Part shown: one piece after another, positions 7,189 to 16,583 of the stretch
Layout: each line of letters begins with the position of its first letter
How positions within the stretch are numbered: the stretch's first letter is position 1
DNA from: Acinetobacter sp. ANC 3929
GTDB taxonomy: Bacteria; Pseudomonadota; Gammaproteobacteria; Pseudomonadales; Moraxellaceae
NCBI RefSeq assembly: GCF_000369405.1
Contig: NZ_KB849998.1
Coordinates: 678,273 to 742,272, forward strand
Direction: 5' to 3'
DNA: 64,000 nt
Notes under the pieces: model-generated
The model's input: the letters and a program-made list of their open reading frames with translations, nothing else
Told to the model about the DNA's origin: nothing
Database searches by the model: none
Translations under genes and position numbers: made by a program

Positions 7189-10052
7189 TGCTCAGAATCC
7201 TCTTCCGTATACACCTCATCACTTTCTTCTACTAAAAGTGTCTCTTCTAACAGTTCATCAATATTCTCACTGTCAAGCACATCCTGCTTTAACCATGGAA
7301 TATCCGAATTAAAAATGAGTGCAGTAAAGTCTGTTGCTTGCGGTGTATGGAACCGTAATGAACTAATCTTATTTTCAGGATCAAGTTGATCCTTTTTTGT
7401 TTTTATTAAGCGATTACTCTTCTGATCTATAACAAAAATCTCTTTTTTTCCTTCAGATTTTAGATGCCAGTTATAGTTAACCTGATGGCTAAACAATGTT
7501 TTTACAGTCGGCAGACTTATTTTAGGGACAACAACATTCGCCCCACATTGAAACACATGCTGTCCTGCCTTCACCTCAAACTTGCCCCCTGTGGTCGGAA
7601 AGATACCAGAGCCATTGAGCTTGAGTTGTGAATTGCCTGCAGTAAATAAAATTTCTTTCGGGCTGGTGATATAAATCGTATCTTCAGTCGAAGTAATCCG
7701 AATGTTGCCCTTTGCAAGTAAATCAATTCCATCGGAATGGGTCTGTACTTCAAGTTTCCCTTTCGCTGCAACCTGCTTCATTCCACGTTGTGCGGCAAAT
7801 AAGCTGATTCTATTCTGAGCATGGATAATCAAATTTTGTTGCGTACTAAAATTGAGACTATCACCCGCAAACTGATTAATTTGTCCGTCCGCAGAAATCT
7901 GAATATCTTCATTACTGCTTAGACCAATACCGTTGGGTGAGCTGAGTAACAGCATCGCCTTATTAAATTTAGCGATCTTTTCTTCAATCTGTGCAGCGAA
8001 TTCTTTTAATTGTTCTAATGATTCAATTTCATCGCTCTGCTGATATTGAGCAACTTTACTGAGTGCTTTGGCATTATTTTGATTAGCTTGTAACTGTTGC
8101 TTAGCCGTCTGCGCATCAAGCTGTTCTCCTTGCGCCTGATTCTGCTTTTGACTACTAACAAGCAAGCCTTCTCCCGCCCGCACAGCGCCCCAAGCATCGG
8201 TTCTCAACTCAAAGCCTTCACCACGGCCCTGACTGGTTTCCTGCACTTTAGGGTGGCTTAAATTGCCTAAATTCAACTGTGTTGCAGCATGGCTACTTTG
8301 TAACTGGGTGCTGATTTGTCCTGTTGTATCATCAAAGCGTAACTGGTTAAAACCACTGCCATTGATTTCCTGACTGCGTATACCACTCAGTTTTTTGGTA
8401 TCTGGGAGTTGTCCTTTGACATCAAACTTGGTCGGCGCACGTTGTACTTCATGGATTCGTCCAGTCACAAAAGGGCGGTCGATATTGCCATCAAAGAAAT
8501 CGATGACCACCATCTCACCAATCCGTGGCAAGAAGCGTGCACCATAGCCTTCCCCCGCCCAAGGTGTGAGGACATCGACCCATGCGGAGTCGGTGTCATT
8601 ATCATTGCTACCCGCACCGCCATCATGTCCATGATCATCACTACGGGTAAACAGAAAGCGCACCTTGATTCGTCCCCATTCATCCACATAAATGGTTTCC
8701 CCTTCAGGCCCAACCACTTTGGCGCGTTGCGGGTAAGCAATTGGACGATGCAATTCTGGATCATATTCAGGGGTGATCTTGATCTGACGGCGAATCAAGG
8801 TCAGTTCATTACACTGACGCTCTACCTCGTCATAGCCGTGTTGATCCCAGCGGCTTTGGCTGAGCAGCTGATTTACCTGTTGCTGCAGATCTTTCGGTAA
8901 ATTATTTTGATTATAAAAATGCTTGGCAATAATCAGGAACTCTTGATCAGCCCCTTCATGCTGATCAATTTCGGGATGTCCCCTAAGATTAAACCAATAG
9001 CCGACCTGACTATCTCGCACCGTGCTGGAAGCTTTAAAATATTTGGCTTGACTGGCATACATGTCATTGAATTGCTGATTCAGTTTTTCTAACTGAGTAT
9101 TCCCAGAAGCCGTCGCTTGGTCTTCTCCCTTTAAGTCCTGCATCCATGCCGGACTGATATGCCATGCCTGCTCAAGACTTAAACTGGCAGAGTCGACACT
9201 GTCCGAATGGTTATGGCTGGTGATGACTGAACCTGCGCCTTCTTCTTGTGCCAAGGCGTCGGGCTGCCAACGTTGTAGATGCACCACTGTCGGTTGCAAA
9301 CCACGTACCGCCACAAAACCTGTAATGCTGTCTTGGCGTTCTGTCGCGCTACTGCGGTGATAACCAATGCTACGTCGAGCTAAAGCTTGGTACTGACTAT
9401 TATCATCAATTAATCTTAGCTTCTGAGCTTTAATAGGCGTACTCGTATGCGGTACAAAAAGTTCAGCTTCATCAATCAGCCAACTGATGCCTTCACTCCG
9501 CCATAAACGTGTCAAAAAAGCATATTCAGATTCATTATGAGCCATTACAAAGGGTCGTATATCATAATTCTGGCTTAAACCATTCAGATCCAGACTCAAA
9601 CTTGCATCAAAAAGTGGGCTTCTTTGCTGCCATTCTTTGAATAAAACTTCAGTGATTTCCACAATGCTTTTATTCATAAAAACACGGCTATTACGACGTT
9701 TCTGCCATAAGTGAGTCGCATCTTTGACCGTCAGCTTATACAGGGTGAATGCGCCATCACTTTGCCCGTAACTGGCCTCAGTCACAATCCCCGTGGTGCG
9801 AAACAGTTGCCCTGAATCGGTGACCTGATCAACCGCAACTTGAACCCCAATAAATTGTTTGAGGGGAATCTGAGCATTGGTCGACAGGCAGATGAGCTCA
9901 GCTTCCAGACCTACATTGAGTTGATGCTGCCCTTGTATGCGTTGTAAGAAAATTTGCTTGTTGAGTAACTCATTAGAAAATTGTACGTGGATAATATGTT
10001 TTTGTGCATTTAGCCCTATTTTTTCTAATACATTAAATATATTAAAAAGCAT
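7185..10052 (-). CDS. vgrG: Type VI secretion spike protein VgrG
   Basis: The spike tip of the type VI secretion apparatus, which punctures target cells and carries effectors. The 955-residue protein has an N-terminal gp27-like region (about 1-400, with HNESEYAFLTRLWRSEGI), a gp5-like OB fold (about 430-560, with DEWGRIKVRF and a TPWAGEGYGARFLPRIGEMV region), and a DUF2345-type beta region (about 690-830, with SSPNGIGLSSNEDIQ). The last 35 or so residues are an unusually acidic tail that could be a cargo-docking site. The tss structural genes are absent from the window, so this is an orphan vgrG island. The cargo is encoded immediately downstream with a 4-base overlap. Confidence 0.95.
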   Translation of the reverse strand: MLFNIFNVLEKIGLNAQKHIIHVQFSNELLNKQIFLQRIQGQHQLNVGLEAELICLSTNAQIPLKQFIGVQVAVDQVTDSGQLFRTTGIVTEASYGQSDGAFTLYKLTVKDATHLWQKRRNSRVFMNKSIVEITEVLFKEWQQRSPLFDASLSLDLNGLSQNYDIRPFVMAHNESEYAFLTRLWRSEGISWLIDEAELFVPHTSTPIKAQKLRLIDDNSQYQALARRSIGYHRSSATERQDSITGFVAVRGLQPTVVHLQRWQPDALAQEEGAGSVITSHNHSDSVDSASLSLEQAWHISPAWMQDLKGEDQATASGNTQLEKLNQQFNDMYASQAKYFKASSTVRDSQVGYWFNLRGHPEIDQHEGADQEFLIIAKHFYNQNNLPKDLQQQVNQLLSQSRWDQHGYDEVERQCNELTLIRRQIKITPEYDPELHRPIAYPQRAKVVGPEGETIYVDEWGRIKVRFLFTRSDDHGHDGGAGSNDNDTDSAWVDVLTPWAGEGYGARFLPRIGEMVVIDFFDGNIDRPFVTGRIHEVQRAPTKFDVKGQLPDTKKLSGIRSQEINGSGFNQLRFDDTTGQISTQLQSSHAATQLNLGNLSHPKVQETSQGRGEGFELRTDAWGAVRAGEGLLVSSQKQNQAQGEQLDAQTAKQQLQANQNNAKALSKVAQYQQSDEIESLEQLKEFAAQIEEKIAKFNKAMLLLSSPNGIGLSSNEDIQISADGQINQFAGDSLNFSTQQNLIIHAQNRISLFAAQRGMKQVAAKGKLEVQTHSDGIDLLAKGNIRITSTEDTIYITSPKEILFTAGNSQLKLNGSGIFPTTGGKFEVKAGQHVFQCGANVVVPKISLPTVKTLFSHQVNYNWHLKSEGKKEIFVIDQKSNRLIKTKKDQLDPENKISSLRFHTPQATDFTALIFNSDIPWLKQDVLDSENIDELLEETLLVEESDEVYTEEDSEQ

Positions 10053-10180
10053 TTTTTATATTCATTAAATAAAGGGATTTCTGCACTTTATAAAAAAATA
10101 AATTTAACTGTCTATGATAATGAGTTCATTATTATAAAATTGTCCTATTATGCTTATTATTTTTAATTTTAATAAATAAA

Positions 10181-10210
10181 AACCCGAAACATACATCCAT
10201 ATTTCGGGTT
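10181..10210 (-). terminator. Terminator of dsbB
   Basis: AACCCGAAA and TTTCGGGTT form a hairpin; on the minus strand it is followed by a T-rich run. It lies 25 bases after the dsbB stop. Confidence 0.75.
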
Positions 10211-10235
10211 CTAAAATATTATGAAAACTGTTCCA

Positions 10236-10742
10236 TTATTTTTGAGAGCTATTGTAGTTTCTAAACAGCTGCCATAAGCAAATCAATAAAATCAAACTAA
10301 AATAAACGAGAGACCAAACTGGCAATGATTGTCCGAGGAAAGTCCAATCTACCGCGGCACATTCGCCTGAACCCGAAAGTACTTCTTGCAGTACGGTTTT
10401 CATCGGTAATGCATCGACCAAATAATCTAAACCAGGTCCACAGCTTGGGACTTTATCTGGTGGTAAACTTTGCAACCAGACATGACGTGCCGCCACACCA
10501 ACTGACCAGCCAATCGATAAAGTCGCTAAAAAGGCATAAAAACGTTTAAATGCATTAGAAACTGGGTTATGGATAAATGCAATGAGCGCAATGAGCCCCA
10601 TTCCAATTAAGCCCAGGCGTTGGAAAATACATAATGGACAAGGATCTAAACCTTGCACATGCTCTAAATACAACGCAAATGAGATACCAATGATGCTGGT
10701 CAGTACCAGTAATGCACTAACTAAGCGGTAATTCCATCGCAT
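10236..10742 (-). CDS. dsbB: Disulfide bond formation protein DsbB
   Basis: Inner-membrane quinone reductase that re-oxidises DsbA in the periplasm. The 168-residue protein has four hydrophobic segments. The first periplasmic loop carries the CxxC pair (DPCPLCIFQRLG, near residue 33). The second loop carries the other Cys pair (VPSCGPG and GSGECAAVDW). It lies 18 bases downstream of gshA on the same strand, so the two probably form one transcript linking thiol synthesis and disulfide formation. Confidence 0.95.
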   Translation of the reverse strand: MRWNYRLVSALLVLTSIIGISFALYLEHVQGLDPCPLCIFQRLGLIGMGLIALIAFIHNPVSNAFKRFYAFLATLSIGWSVGVAARHVWLQSLPPDKVPSCGPGLDYLVDALPMKTVLQEVLSGSGECAAVDWTFLGQSLPVWSLVYFSLILLICLWQLFRNYNSSQK

Positions 10743-10760
10743 GGGAAGTCCTCTAAAATT

Positions 10761-12335
10761 TTAGCGATATTGTGCAAGATATTGTTCAAAACTCATGTCG
10801 TTATCTTGTTCAAGTTGCGCCTGTTTTTGCAACGAAGTATGCGCCAATTGTGCAAAATATTGTTTACGTTCTTCACTGAGTGGGTGTTGATCATAGTGAT
10901 CGACATGTTGCTGTGCCATCACACTACCAAAATTCCATGTACCACTGTACTTTAAAGTATCGTCAATCACATGGGCAGACAGGGTGTCTTCCACATGATT
11001 TAAACGCTGTTGCATGATTTGAATCGCATCTTGATATAGCTGCGTGCCATCCATTTGATCCAACAACACAGCACAGTTCTGAATTGCATCTAAATGATCC
11101 TGCGCCCAATCCTGCAGTGATACGATATTTTGACCTACTGCAATTTTGGCATCTGCCGCACGACCACGATTAACCACTTCCGTTTGGTTATGATCAATCT
11201 GCTCTTGTTCTTCTGCAAATAAATCTGGGCTGTCTTTGAGTAAACAGTAGAAGGCCAAACTCTCAAGAAAGCCTGCCGAAATTTGATCAATACCGATCGC
11301 ACTGTATGGATTCACATCGACTGCACGCAACTCTACATACCCCACACCACGATTCTTTAAAGCTTGTGAAGGTGTTTCACCTGCTTGTGGCACCTGTTTT
11401 GGGCGAACTAAGCTGTAGTATTCATTTTCAATTTGAAGTACATGATCATTAATCTGAATTGGCTCACCCTGTTCATCATTTAGGCCTAAATCGGTAAATG
11501 CTGCATAAGGTGTGTGCACGGCTTTTTGCAAACCATCCAAATAATCATGCAAATCATTGTAATGAATACCGAGTTCCTTTTGCGCTGTGTTTTGATAACC
11601 CAAACGTCCCATACGCAATGCAGTTGCTTCTGGCAGGTATAACGTGCCTTTCACCAACGGCTGTAAATGATGTTCACGACCTGTTAAAAAACAGCGACAT
11701 ACTGAAGGACTTGCACCCAACATATACATGACTAAAGGGATTAAACGAATAAAGTTTCGGATCAAACCAAAATAACGATGGCTACGATAATCTTGCAAAC
11801 TGAGCTGTTTTAATTCTTGATTGGTCTCATGTTGCTGTAATGCTGCAAATAGTTGGTCAGGGAAAGATAAATTATAATGAACCCCTGAAATAGTCTGCAT
11901 CCGGCGACCATAACGAACACCCAAACCACGGCGGTAAAGGGTTTTAAAACGACCGATATTGGAGCTACCATACTGGGCAAGTTTAATATTTTCTTCGTTA
12001 TCATCTAGCATACAGGGCATAGACAACGGCCATAGGCGCTCACCCTCTTCCAACTGCTGATGTACGATACTGTGAATATCACTCAATTCATTCAGCGCAG
12101 CCGCAATGGTGCTTTGTGGGGTGGTGATAAACTCCATCAACGCTTCAGAATAATCTGTAGTGATATGTGGATGTGTTAACGCTGAACCCAAAGCTTCTGG
12201 ATGATTTTTTTGTGATAAAAATCCATTGCTTTGCATGCGTAAGCTTTCACGCTCGATCCCGCGTAACATCCCCTTTAATAGCGAGGCATCTACCCAAGTT
12301 GGTATCACAGAGGAGGTAAGGCTGGGTTGATTCAT
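10761..12335 (-). CDS. gshA: Glutamate-cysteine ligase
   Basis: First step of glutathione synthesis: ATP-dependent joining of glutamate and cysteine in the cytoplasm. About 524 residues, matching the type 1 gamma-proteobacterial enzyme. Family segments seen are GIERESLRMQ near the start, TTDYSEALMEFIT, and VRYGRRMQTISGVHYNLSFP. Later GVGYVELRAVDVNPYSAIGI and GSVMAQQHVDHY are visible. The ATG at 12335 is preferred; the frame extends seven codons further only to a TTG. It is the first gene of a two-gene unit with dsbB. Confidence 0.95.
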   Translation of the reverse strand: MNQPSLTSSVIPTWVDASLLKGMLRGIERESLRMQSNGFLSQKNHPEALGSALTHPHITTDYSEALMEFITTPQSTIAAALNELSDIHSIVHQQLEEGERLWPLSMPCMLDDNEENIKLAQYGSSNIGRFKTLYRRGLGVRYGRRMQTISGVHYNLSFPDQLFAALQQHETNQELKQLSLQDYRSHRYFGLIRNFIRLIPLVMYMLGASPSVCRCFLTGREHHLQPLVKGTLYLPEATALRMGRLGYQNTAQKELGIHYNDLHDYLDGLQKAVHTPYAAFTDLGLNDEQGEPIQINDHVLQIENEYYSLVRPKQVPQAGETPSQALKNRGVGYVELRAVDVNPYSAIGIDQISAGFLESLAFYCLLKDSPDLFAEEQEQIDHNQTEVVNRGRAADAKIAVGQNIVSLQDWAQDHLDAIQNCAVLLDQMDGTQLYQDAIQIMQQRLNHVEDTLSAHVIDDTLKYSGTWNFGSVMAQQHVDHYDQHPLSEERKQYFAQLAHTSLQKQAQLEQDNDMSFEQYLAQYR

Positions 12336-12603
12336 ATTATATGCTCGCTTGTTCAAGATCAGCCGACCAAATTCATGGTAGCGACTCCGTCGATTCTACA
12401 GACATGATGACATGCCAATCCCTTCGACTCAGCCAATTATAACGACAATTACGATCTAGTCATCTAGGGTCTGTTCACATTTCATAAATCTCTGCGACAG
12501 AAACCCCTGTTTAGTTTGGCAATTTTTATCACAATCTTGTTACATAAGACACGCTGAAATTGTGATTTTATTTAAAAATAAATGTTCCAATGGATACTCG
12601 CCC

Positions 12604-13143
12604 ATGCAAGCGCAAGACATTCTTAATTTTTGGTTTGACCCTAGTCATCGTTCACTCTGGTTTGCCAAAAGTGATGAATTCGACACAAAAATCCGCGAAT
12701 CATTTGCAGATATTCATCATCAGGCAGCCCAAGCAGAATTATGGTCGTGGCGTCAAACGCCTGAAGGTCGTTTAGCCGAAATTATTGTGCTTGATCAATT
12801 CTCGCGAAACTTATACCGAGACCAAGCACAGGCTTTTGCTTACGACAGTCTTGCACTGGCACTTTCACAAGAAGCGATTAGCTTACAGCTCGATGCGCAA
12901 CTGAGCCCTGAACAGCGCTCATTCTTATATATGCCCTTTATGCACAGCGAATCTAAAAAAATACATGAATTTGCACTAAAACTGTTTCAACGTTTGGGCA
13001 ATGAAATTAACCTAAACTTTGAGAAAAAGCATAAAGTGATTATTGATCGCTTTGGACGTTATCCGCATCGCAACGCAATTTTAGGGCGTATCTCCACAGC
13101 GGATGAACTAGAATTTTTAACACAACCGAATAGTAGCTTTTAA
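12604..13143 (+). CDS. DUF924 family protein
   Basis: A 179-residue protein of the DUF924 family, a small all-helical, TPR-like cytoplasmic family. Recognisable segments are ILNFWFDP at the N-terminus, SLWFAKSDEFD, LAEIIVLDQFSRNLYRDQ, and FLYMPFMHSE followed by RYPHRNAILGR near the C-terminus. The ATG at 12604 is chosen because the family begins just before LNFWF; the frame is open upstream to 12562. The molecular function of the family is not established. It stands alone, divergent from gshA. Confidence 0.85.
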   Translation: MQAQDILNFWFDPSHRSLWFAKSDEFDTKIRESFADIHHQAAQAELWSWRQTPEGRLAEIIVLDQFSRNLYRDQAQAFAYDSLALALSQEAISLQLDAQLSPEQRSFLYMPFMHSESKKIHEFALKLFQRLGNEINLNFEKKHKVIIDRFGRYPHRNAILGRISTADELEFLTQPNSSF

Positions 13144-13179
13144 GTCGATCTCCCTCGACACTGAATATAGGAAAAGCAT

Positions 13180-13737
13180 ATGAAATCTTTATTAATATGC
13201 ACACCGCTCCTTGTCGCACTGACATTTGCAGGATGTGCAACGGTTCCTTCCAAACCCAGAACCTTTGACCAACTCGGTCAATTCACCGCTTATCCGTTAA
13301 ATAACAAAACTTACCGTGTCGGTTTCCAAGCCGATAATAATTTGAGTTATGGTACAGCTGAAGAAATTACCTTGCTCAAAGCAGCACAAACAACAGTAAA
13401 AAATGGTTTCCGCTATTTTAGTGTGGTGGATGATCCAAGTAATGCCCGTCATAAAGCACCACGTCAGGCTGTGATTTATCCGACACCATCGTATTACCCT
13501 TATGGCTATTACCGTCGTCATCCAGCCTTTTGGCCTGATCCATTCTAAGATACCCCACAAGTGGTCAATATTGATCCAGTTCAAGTGTCGTATACTATCG
13601 AATGTTTCAAGACTCAGCAGCAATCACCAGATGCCTTTGATGCGCAACTGATTTTGCAATCCTTAGGCCCTAAATATGGTCTGAGTCCGACAGGAGAAGT
13701 GTTGCAGCCACCTGCACCACCTCAAAACAAAAAGTAA
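13180..13737 (+). pseudogene. CC0125/CC1285-type lipoprotein gene split by an in-frame TAA
   Basis: The frame opens with a lipoprotein signal (LLVALTFAGC lipobox) and AGGAAAA as ribosome site. A TAA at 13546-13548 ends the first 122 residues after YYRRHPAFWPDPF. The same frame then continues without shift for 62 codons (DTPQVVNIDPVQVSYTIE and onward) to a stop at 13735-13737. The joined protein of about 185 residues looks like one continuous CC0125/CC1285-family lipoprotein. The stop is one base away from TAT, fitting a lost Tyr. Either the truncated lipoprotein is made or the gene is dead. The family assignment is from memory of related Acinetobacter proteins. Confidence 0.75.
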
Positions 13738-13754
13738 ATTAAAAGGATGGCTCA

Positions 13755-15062
13755 ATGAGTTCAGTCGAAGAAATCCACGTCCCAAGCTTACAAAGAAGTA
13801 AATACTTCGCCACCATGGCACTGATTATTGCTGTGGTGTCATGGGTTGCTTTAATGGTCGCGGCACATTTTCTCCCTGAATATAAATGGCTCATCCATAT
13901 TTTTATGCTAGGTGCAGAAGCTGGTGTGGTCGGTGGTTTAGCCGATTGGTATGCGGTAACCGTATTATTTCGCAATCCTTTCGGCAGAATACCGTTACCC
14001 AAACTGTTGCGTGATCACACCGAAATTATCCCTCGCAATAAAGCACGTATTGCCGAATCGATGGGGCGCTTTGTACAGGAAAACTTTTTATCACCACAAG
14101 TGGTTGAACGTAGTTTAGAAAATGCCGACATTAGTTTGGCGGTGGGTCAATGGTTGGCCAATCCAAAAAACAATCAACATGTGGTGCAGATGATTCAGCA
14201 CACCGTGCCAAGAATTTTCGAATTTGTTAGCCAAGATCAAATTGCACACTTTGTTCAAAATAATAGTGTGCAATGGGTCAGAAGTACCAAGGTCAATAAA
14301 TTGGCCAGTGAAATGCTGCGTGCTGTGCTGGAAAACGATTTCCACCAAGATGTGTTACAACGTGGATTAGATTTAGCGCATGAATGGATGGTGTCTCATC
14401 CTGAAGAAGCACGCGATTTATCACGTAAACTGTTTCAAGAGCTTGGTGTCTGGAAACTTGCCAAGGGTGCAAGCTGGATCGGTATCGATGTACAGCAACG
14501 TACCATTGACTCCTTGATTGAAAAAGTTGAATCCATGTTGGCCAATCCTGAACATCCGTGGCGTCAAGACATTGAAGCAACTACGCATTCACTGATGCTC
14601 CAACTGGCAGAAACCGACAGTGAAGCCAGTCAACGTTTGAATCGTGGCAAAGATGCGTTACTCGATAGCCCGCAAGTGTTGAACTTTATTAGTGGTGCTG
14701 TGGCGATTCTATGTGATGCCATCAAGACCGATTTAATGCAGGAAGATTCAGGCATTGCCACAAACTTACAGGCTGCGATACAACAACTGGGTGAAAGCCT
14801 GATTCAAAATGAAAAAGTTCGTCATGTATTGAATGAAAAAATGGTGGGTTTAGCCACCAATTTTAGTGAACAATACAGCGACAAGATTATTCGTTATATC
14901 AGTGAACGTATTCATGAATGGGATTCACGTGAAATGATTGCCAAAATCGAGAGCGAAGTCGGCGGTGATTTGCATATGATTCGCGTCAATGGGGTAATTG
15001 TCGGTGCTTTTATTGGTTTAGCACTGGGTGTAATTCGTGCCATTGTTGAAAATGTTTTGTAA
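13755..15062 (+). CDS. DUF445 domain inner-membrane protein (YjiN-like)
   Basis: A 435-residue protein with one or two hydrophobic segments near the N-terminus (MALIIAVVSWVALMVAAHF, about 24-42) and another at the C-terminus (VNGVIVGAFIGLALGVIRAI). Between them is a long helical region with the DUF445 signature GGLADWYAVTVLFRNPFG near 60. An AAGGA ribosome site precedes the ATG. It begins 17 bases after the broken lipoprotein gene and may share its transcript. The function of the family is not established. Confidence 0.85.
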   Translation: MSSVEEIHVPSLQRSKYFATMALIIAVVSWVALMVAAHFLPEYKWLIHIFMLGAEAGVVGGLADWYAVTVLFRNPFGRIPLPKLLRDHTEIIPRNKARIAESMGRFVQENFLSPQVVERSLENADISLAVGQWLANPKNNQHVVQMIQHTVPRIFEFVSQDQIAHFVQNNSVQWVRSTKVNKLASEMLRAVLENDFHQDVLQRGLDLAHEWMVSHPEEARDLSRKLFQELGVWKLAKGASWIGIDVQQRTIDSLIEKVESMLANPEHPWRQDIEATTHSLMLQLAETDSEASQRLNRGKDALLDSPQVLNFISGAVAILCDAIKTDLMQEDSGIATNLQAAIQQLGESLIQNEKVRHVLNEKMVGLATNFSEQYSDKIIRYISERIHEWDSREMIAKIESEVGGDLHMIRVNGVIVGAFIGLALGVIRAIVENVL

Positions 15063-15136
15063 ATCAATCACGCATTAAGCGAATCTTGCGCTAAATTTCT
15101 CTTGTTAAATTTAAGTCAGAATCAGCTATCGTGATA

Positions 15137-15191
15137 GCGGCATGGATGCCGCCCGTAGTGCTGTGGCCTCAGGGACGGGCCATCAGCACTA
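15137..15191. repeat. Intergenic CATGGATG-type double hairpin
   Basis: GCGGCAT-GG-ATGCCGC (15137-15152) is followed by a longer hairpin: TAGTGCTG (156-163) pairs with CAGCACTA (184-191), extended by TGGCC with GGCCA. A further inverted pair, TTACTTTTC and GAAAAGTAA, lies around 15204-15228. The layout matches that at 62990-63041. Confidence 0.7.
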
Positions 15192-15323
15192 CAAAGGATT
15201 TTTGTTACTTTTCATCCTTGAAAAGTAAAACATGCCTATGCAAATACATATAATTCCTCACAGCATACGAGGCTGTGCAGAATCATCGTACAAAAGAAAT
15301 GAGATATTAAAAAAGGACATCCA

Positions 15324-16478
15324 ATGTTGCAACTTCAGTCAAAACTCCCAAGCCAAGGCGTTACCATCTTTAGCGTGATGACTGAACTCGCACAACGACT
15401 GAATGCACTAAACCTATCCCAAGGCTTCCCCGACTTCCCTGCTCCACCTGCGCTGCTGGAAGCCCTCAGTCAAGCCACACTGTCAGGTTATAACCAATAT
15501 CCTGCTGGCGATGGTGTACTGGCATTAAGACAGCAACTGGCCGCACAATTTTTACAACGCGACCAACTACAACTTGATCCTGTCACCGAAATCACCATTA
15601 CCCCAGGCGCAACCATTGCAATTTTCTGTGCGATTCAAGCCTGTATTCATGCAGATGATGAAGTGATTATCTTTGACCCAAGCTATGACAGCTATGCACC
15701 TGCGGTACAACTGGCAGGTGGGAAATCGGTTCATATCCATTTAGAAGCACCTAGCTTTCAGGTGAATTGGCAAAAGGTAAAAGACAGCATCAATGCGAAA
15801 ACCCGCATGATTATTGTCAACACGCCACACAATCCTACAGGTGCCATTTGGTCTGAACAGGACTGGCGCCAACTGATTGAACTCATTCAAGATAAAAATA
15901 TTGTAGTGTTGTCCGATGAAGTCTATGAACATCTGATCTTTGATGGACAAAAACACTATAGCGCACTGCAATTCCCTGAATTACGTGAGCGTAGTTTTGT
16001 GATTGGTTCTTTCGGCAAAACCTACCATGTTACAGGCTGGAAAACAGGCTACTGTGTTGCCTCACCGCAACTCATGCGTCTATTCCGTCAGATTTATCAA
16101 TTTGCCAATTTCTGCGGTACCACACCTTGTCAAATTGCACTTGCCAATTATATGCAGCAACATCCTGAACATATTCAAGAGCTACCAAACTTTTACCAAG
16201 CAAAACGCGACTTATTCAATGCCCAGATTCAAAACTCACGTTTTAACTTTATCCCCTCCCAAGGCACGTATTTTCAAAACTTGGATTACAGCAACATTCG
16301 TCCTGATTTGAATGATATCGACATGTGCCAATTCCTGGCTGAACAACACAAAATCGTAGCGATTCCAATTTCAGTGTTTTATCAACAAGCACCTGAGTCC
16401 TTACGATTGATTCGATTCTGCTTTGCCAAGACTGATCAAACATTGCAACGTGCAGGTGAAATCCTCGTACAGTGTTGA
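15324..16478 (+). CDS. Methionine-type PLP aminotransferase (YbdL-like)
   Basis: A 384-residue fold-type I aminotransferase. Family motifs are LSQGFPDFPAPP near residue 32, YPAGDGVLALR near 57, TPGATIAIF near 93, NTPHNPTGAIW near 169 and LSDEVYEHLIFD near 196. The PLP lysine lies in GSFGKTYHVTGWK near 230. The final Arg of RLIRFCFAK binds the substrate carboxylate. The closest characterised type is the methionine aminotransferase YbdL or kynurenine aminotransferase; the amino donor is inferred. An AAGGA ribosome site precedes the ATG. The MATE pump gene follows after about 105 bases. Confidence 0.87.
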   Translation: MLQLQSKLPSQGVTIFSVMTELAQRLNALNLSQGFPDFPAPPALLEALSQATLSGYNQYPAGDGVLALRQQLAAQFLQRDQLQLDPVTEITITPGATIAIFCAIQACIHADDEVIIFDPSYDSYAPAVQLAGGKSVHIHLEAPSFQVNWQKVKDSINAKTRMIIVNTPHNPTGAIWSEQDWRQLIELIQDKNIVVLSDEVYEHLIFDGQKHYSALQFPELRERSFVIGSFGKTYHVTGWKTGYCVASPQLMRLFRQIYQFANFCGTTPCQIALANYMQQHPEHIQELPNFYQAKRDLFNAQIQNSRFNFIPSQGTYFQNLDYSNIRPDLNDIDMCQFLAEQHKIVAIPISVFYQQAPESLRLIRFCFAKTDQTLQRAGEILVQC

Positions 16479-16583
16479 TCAACAAAAATAAACTGAACAA
16501 TCATGACTTCAACACAACAGATACCGATAATGGTATGTTGAAGAAAACATAGACGTTTCAGGATGAAGCGTGAAGGAAATTGA

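Noticed and set aside
4415..10052. Complete type VI secretion gene cluster
   Set aside because: Only vgrG, the effector and small exported proteins are present; no tss structural genes are in the window.
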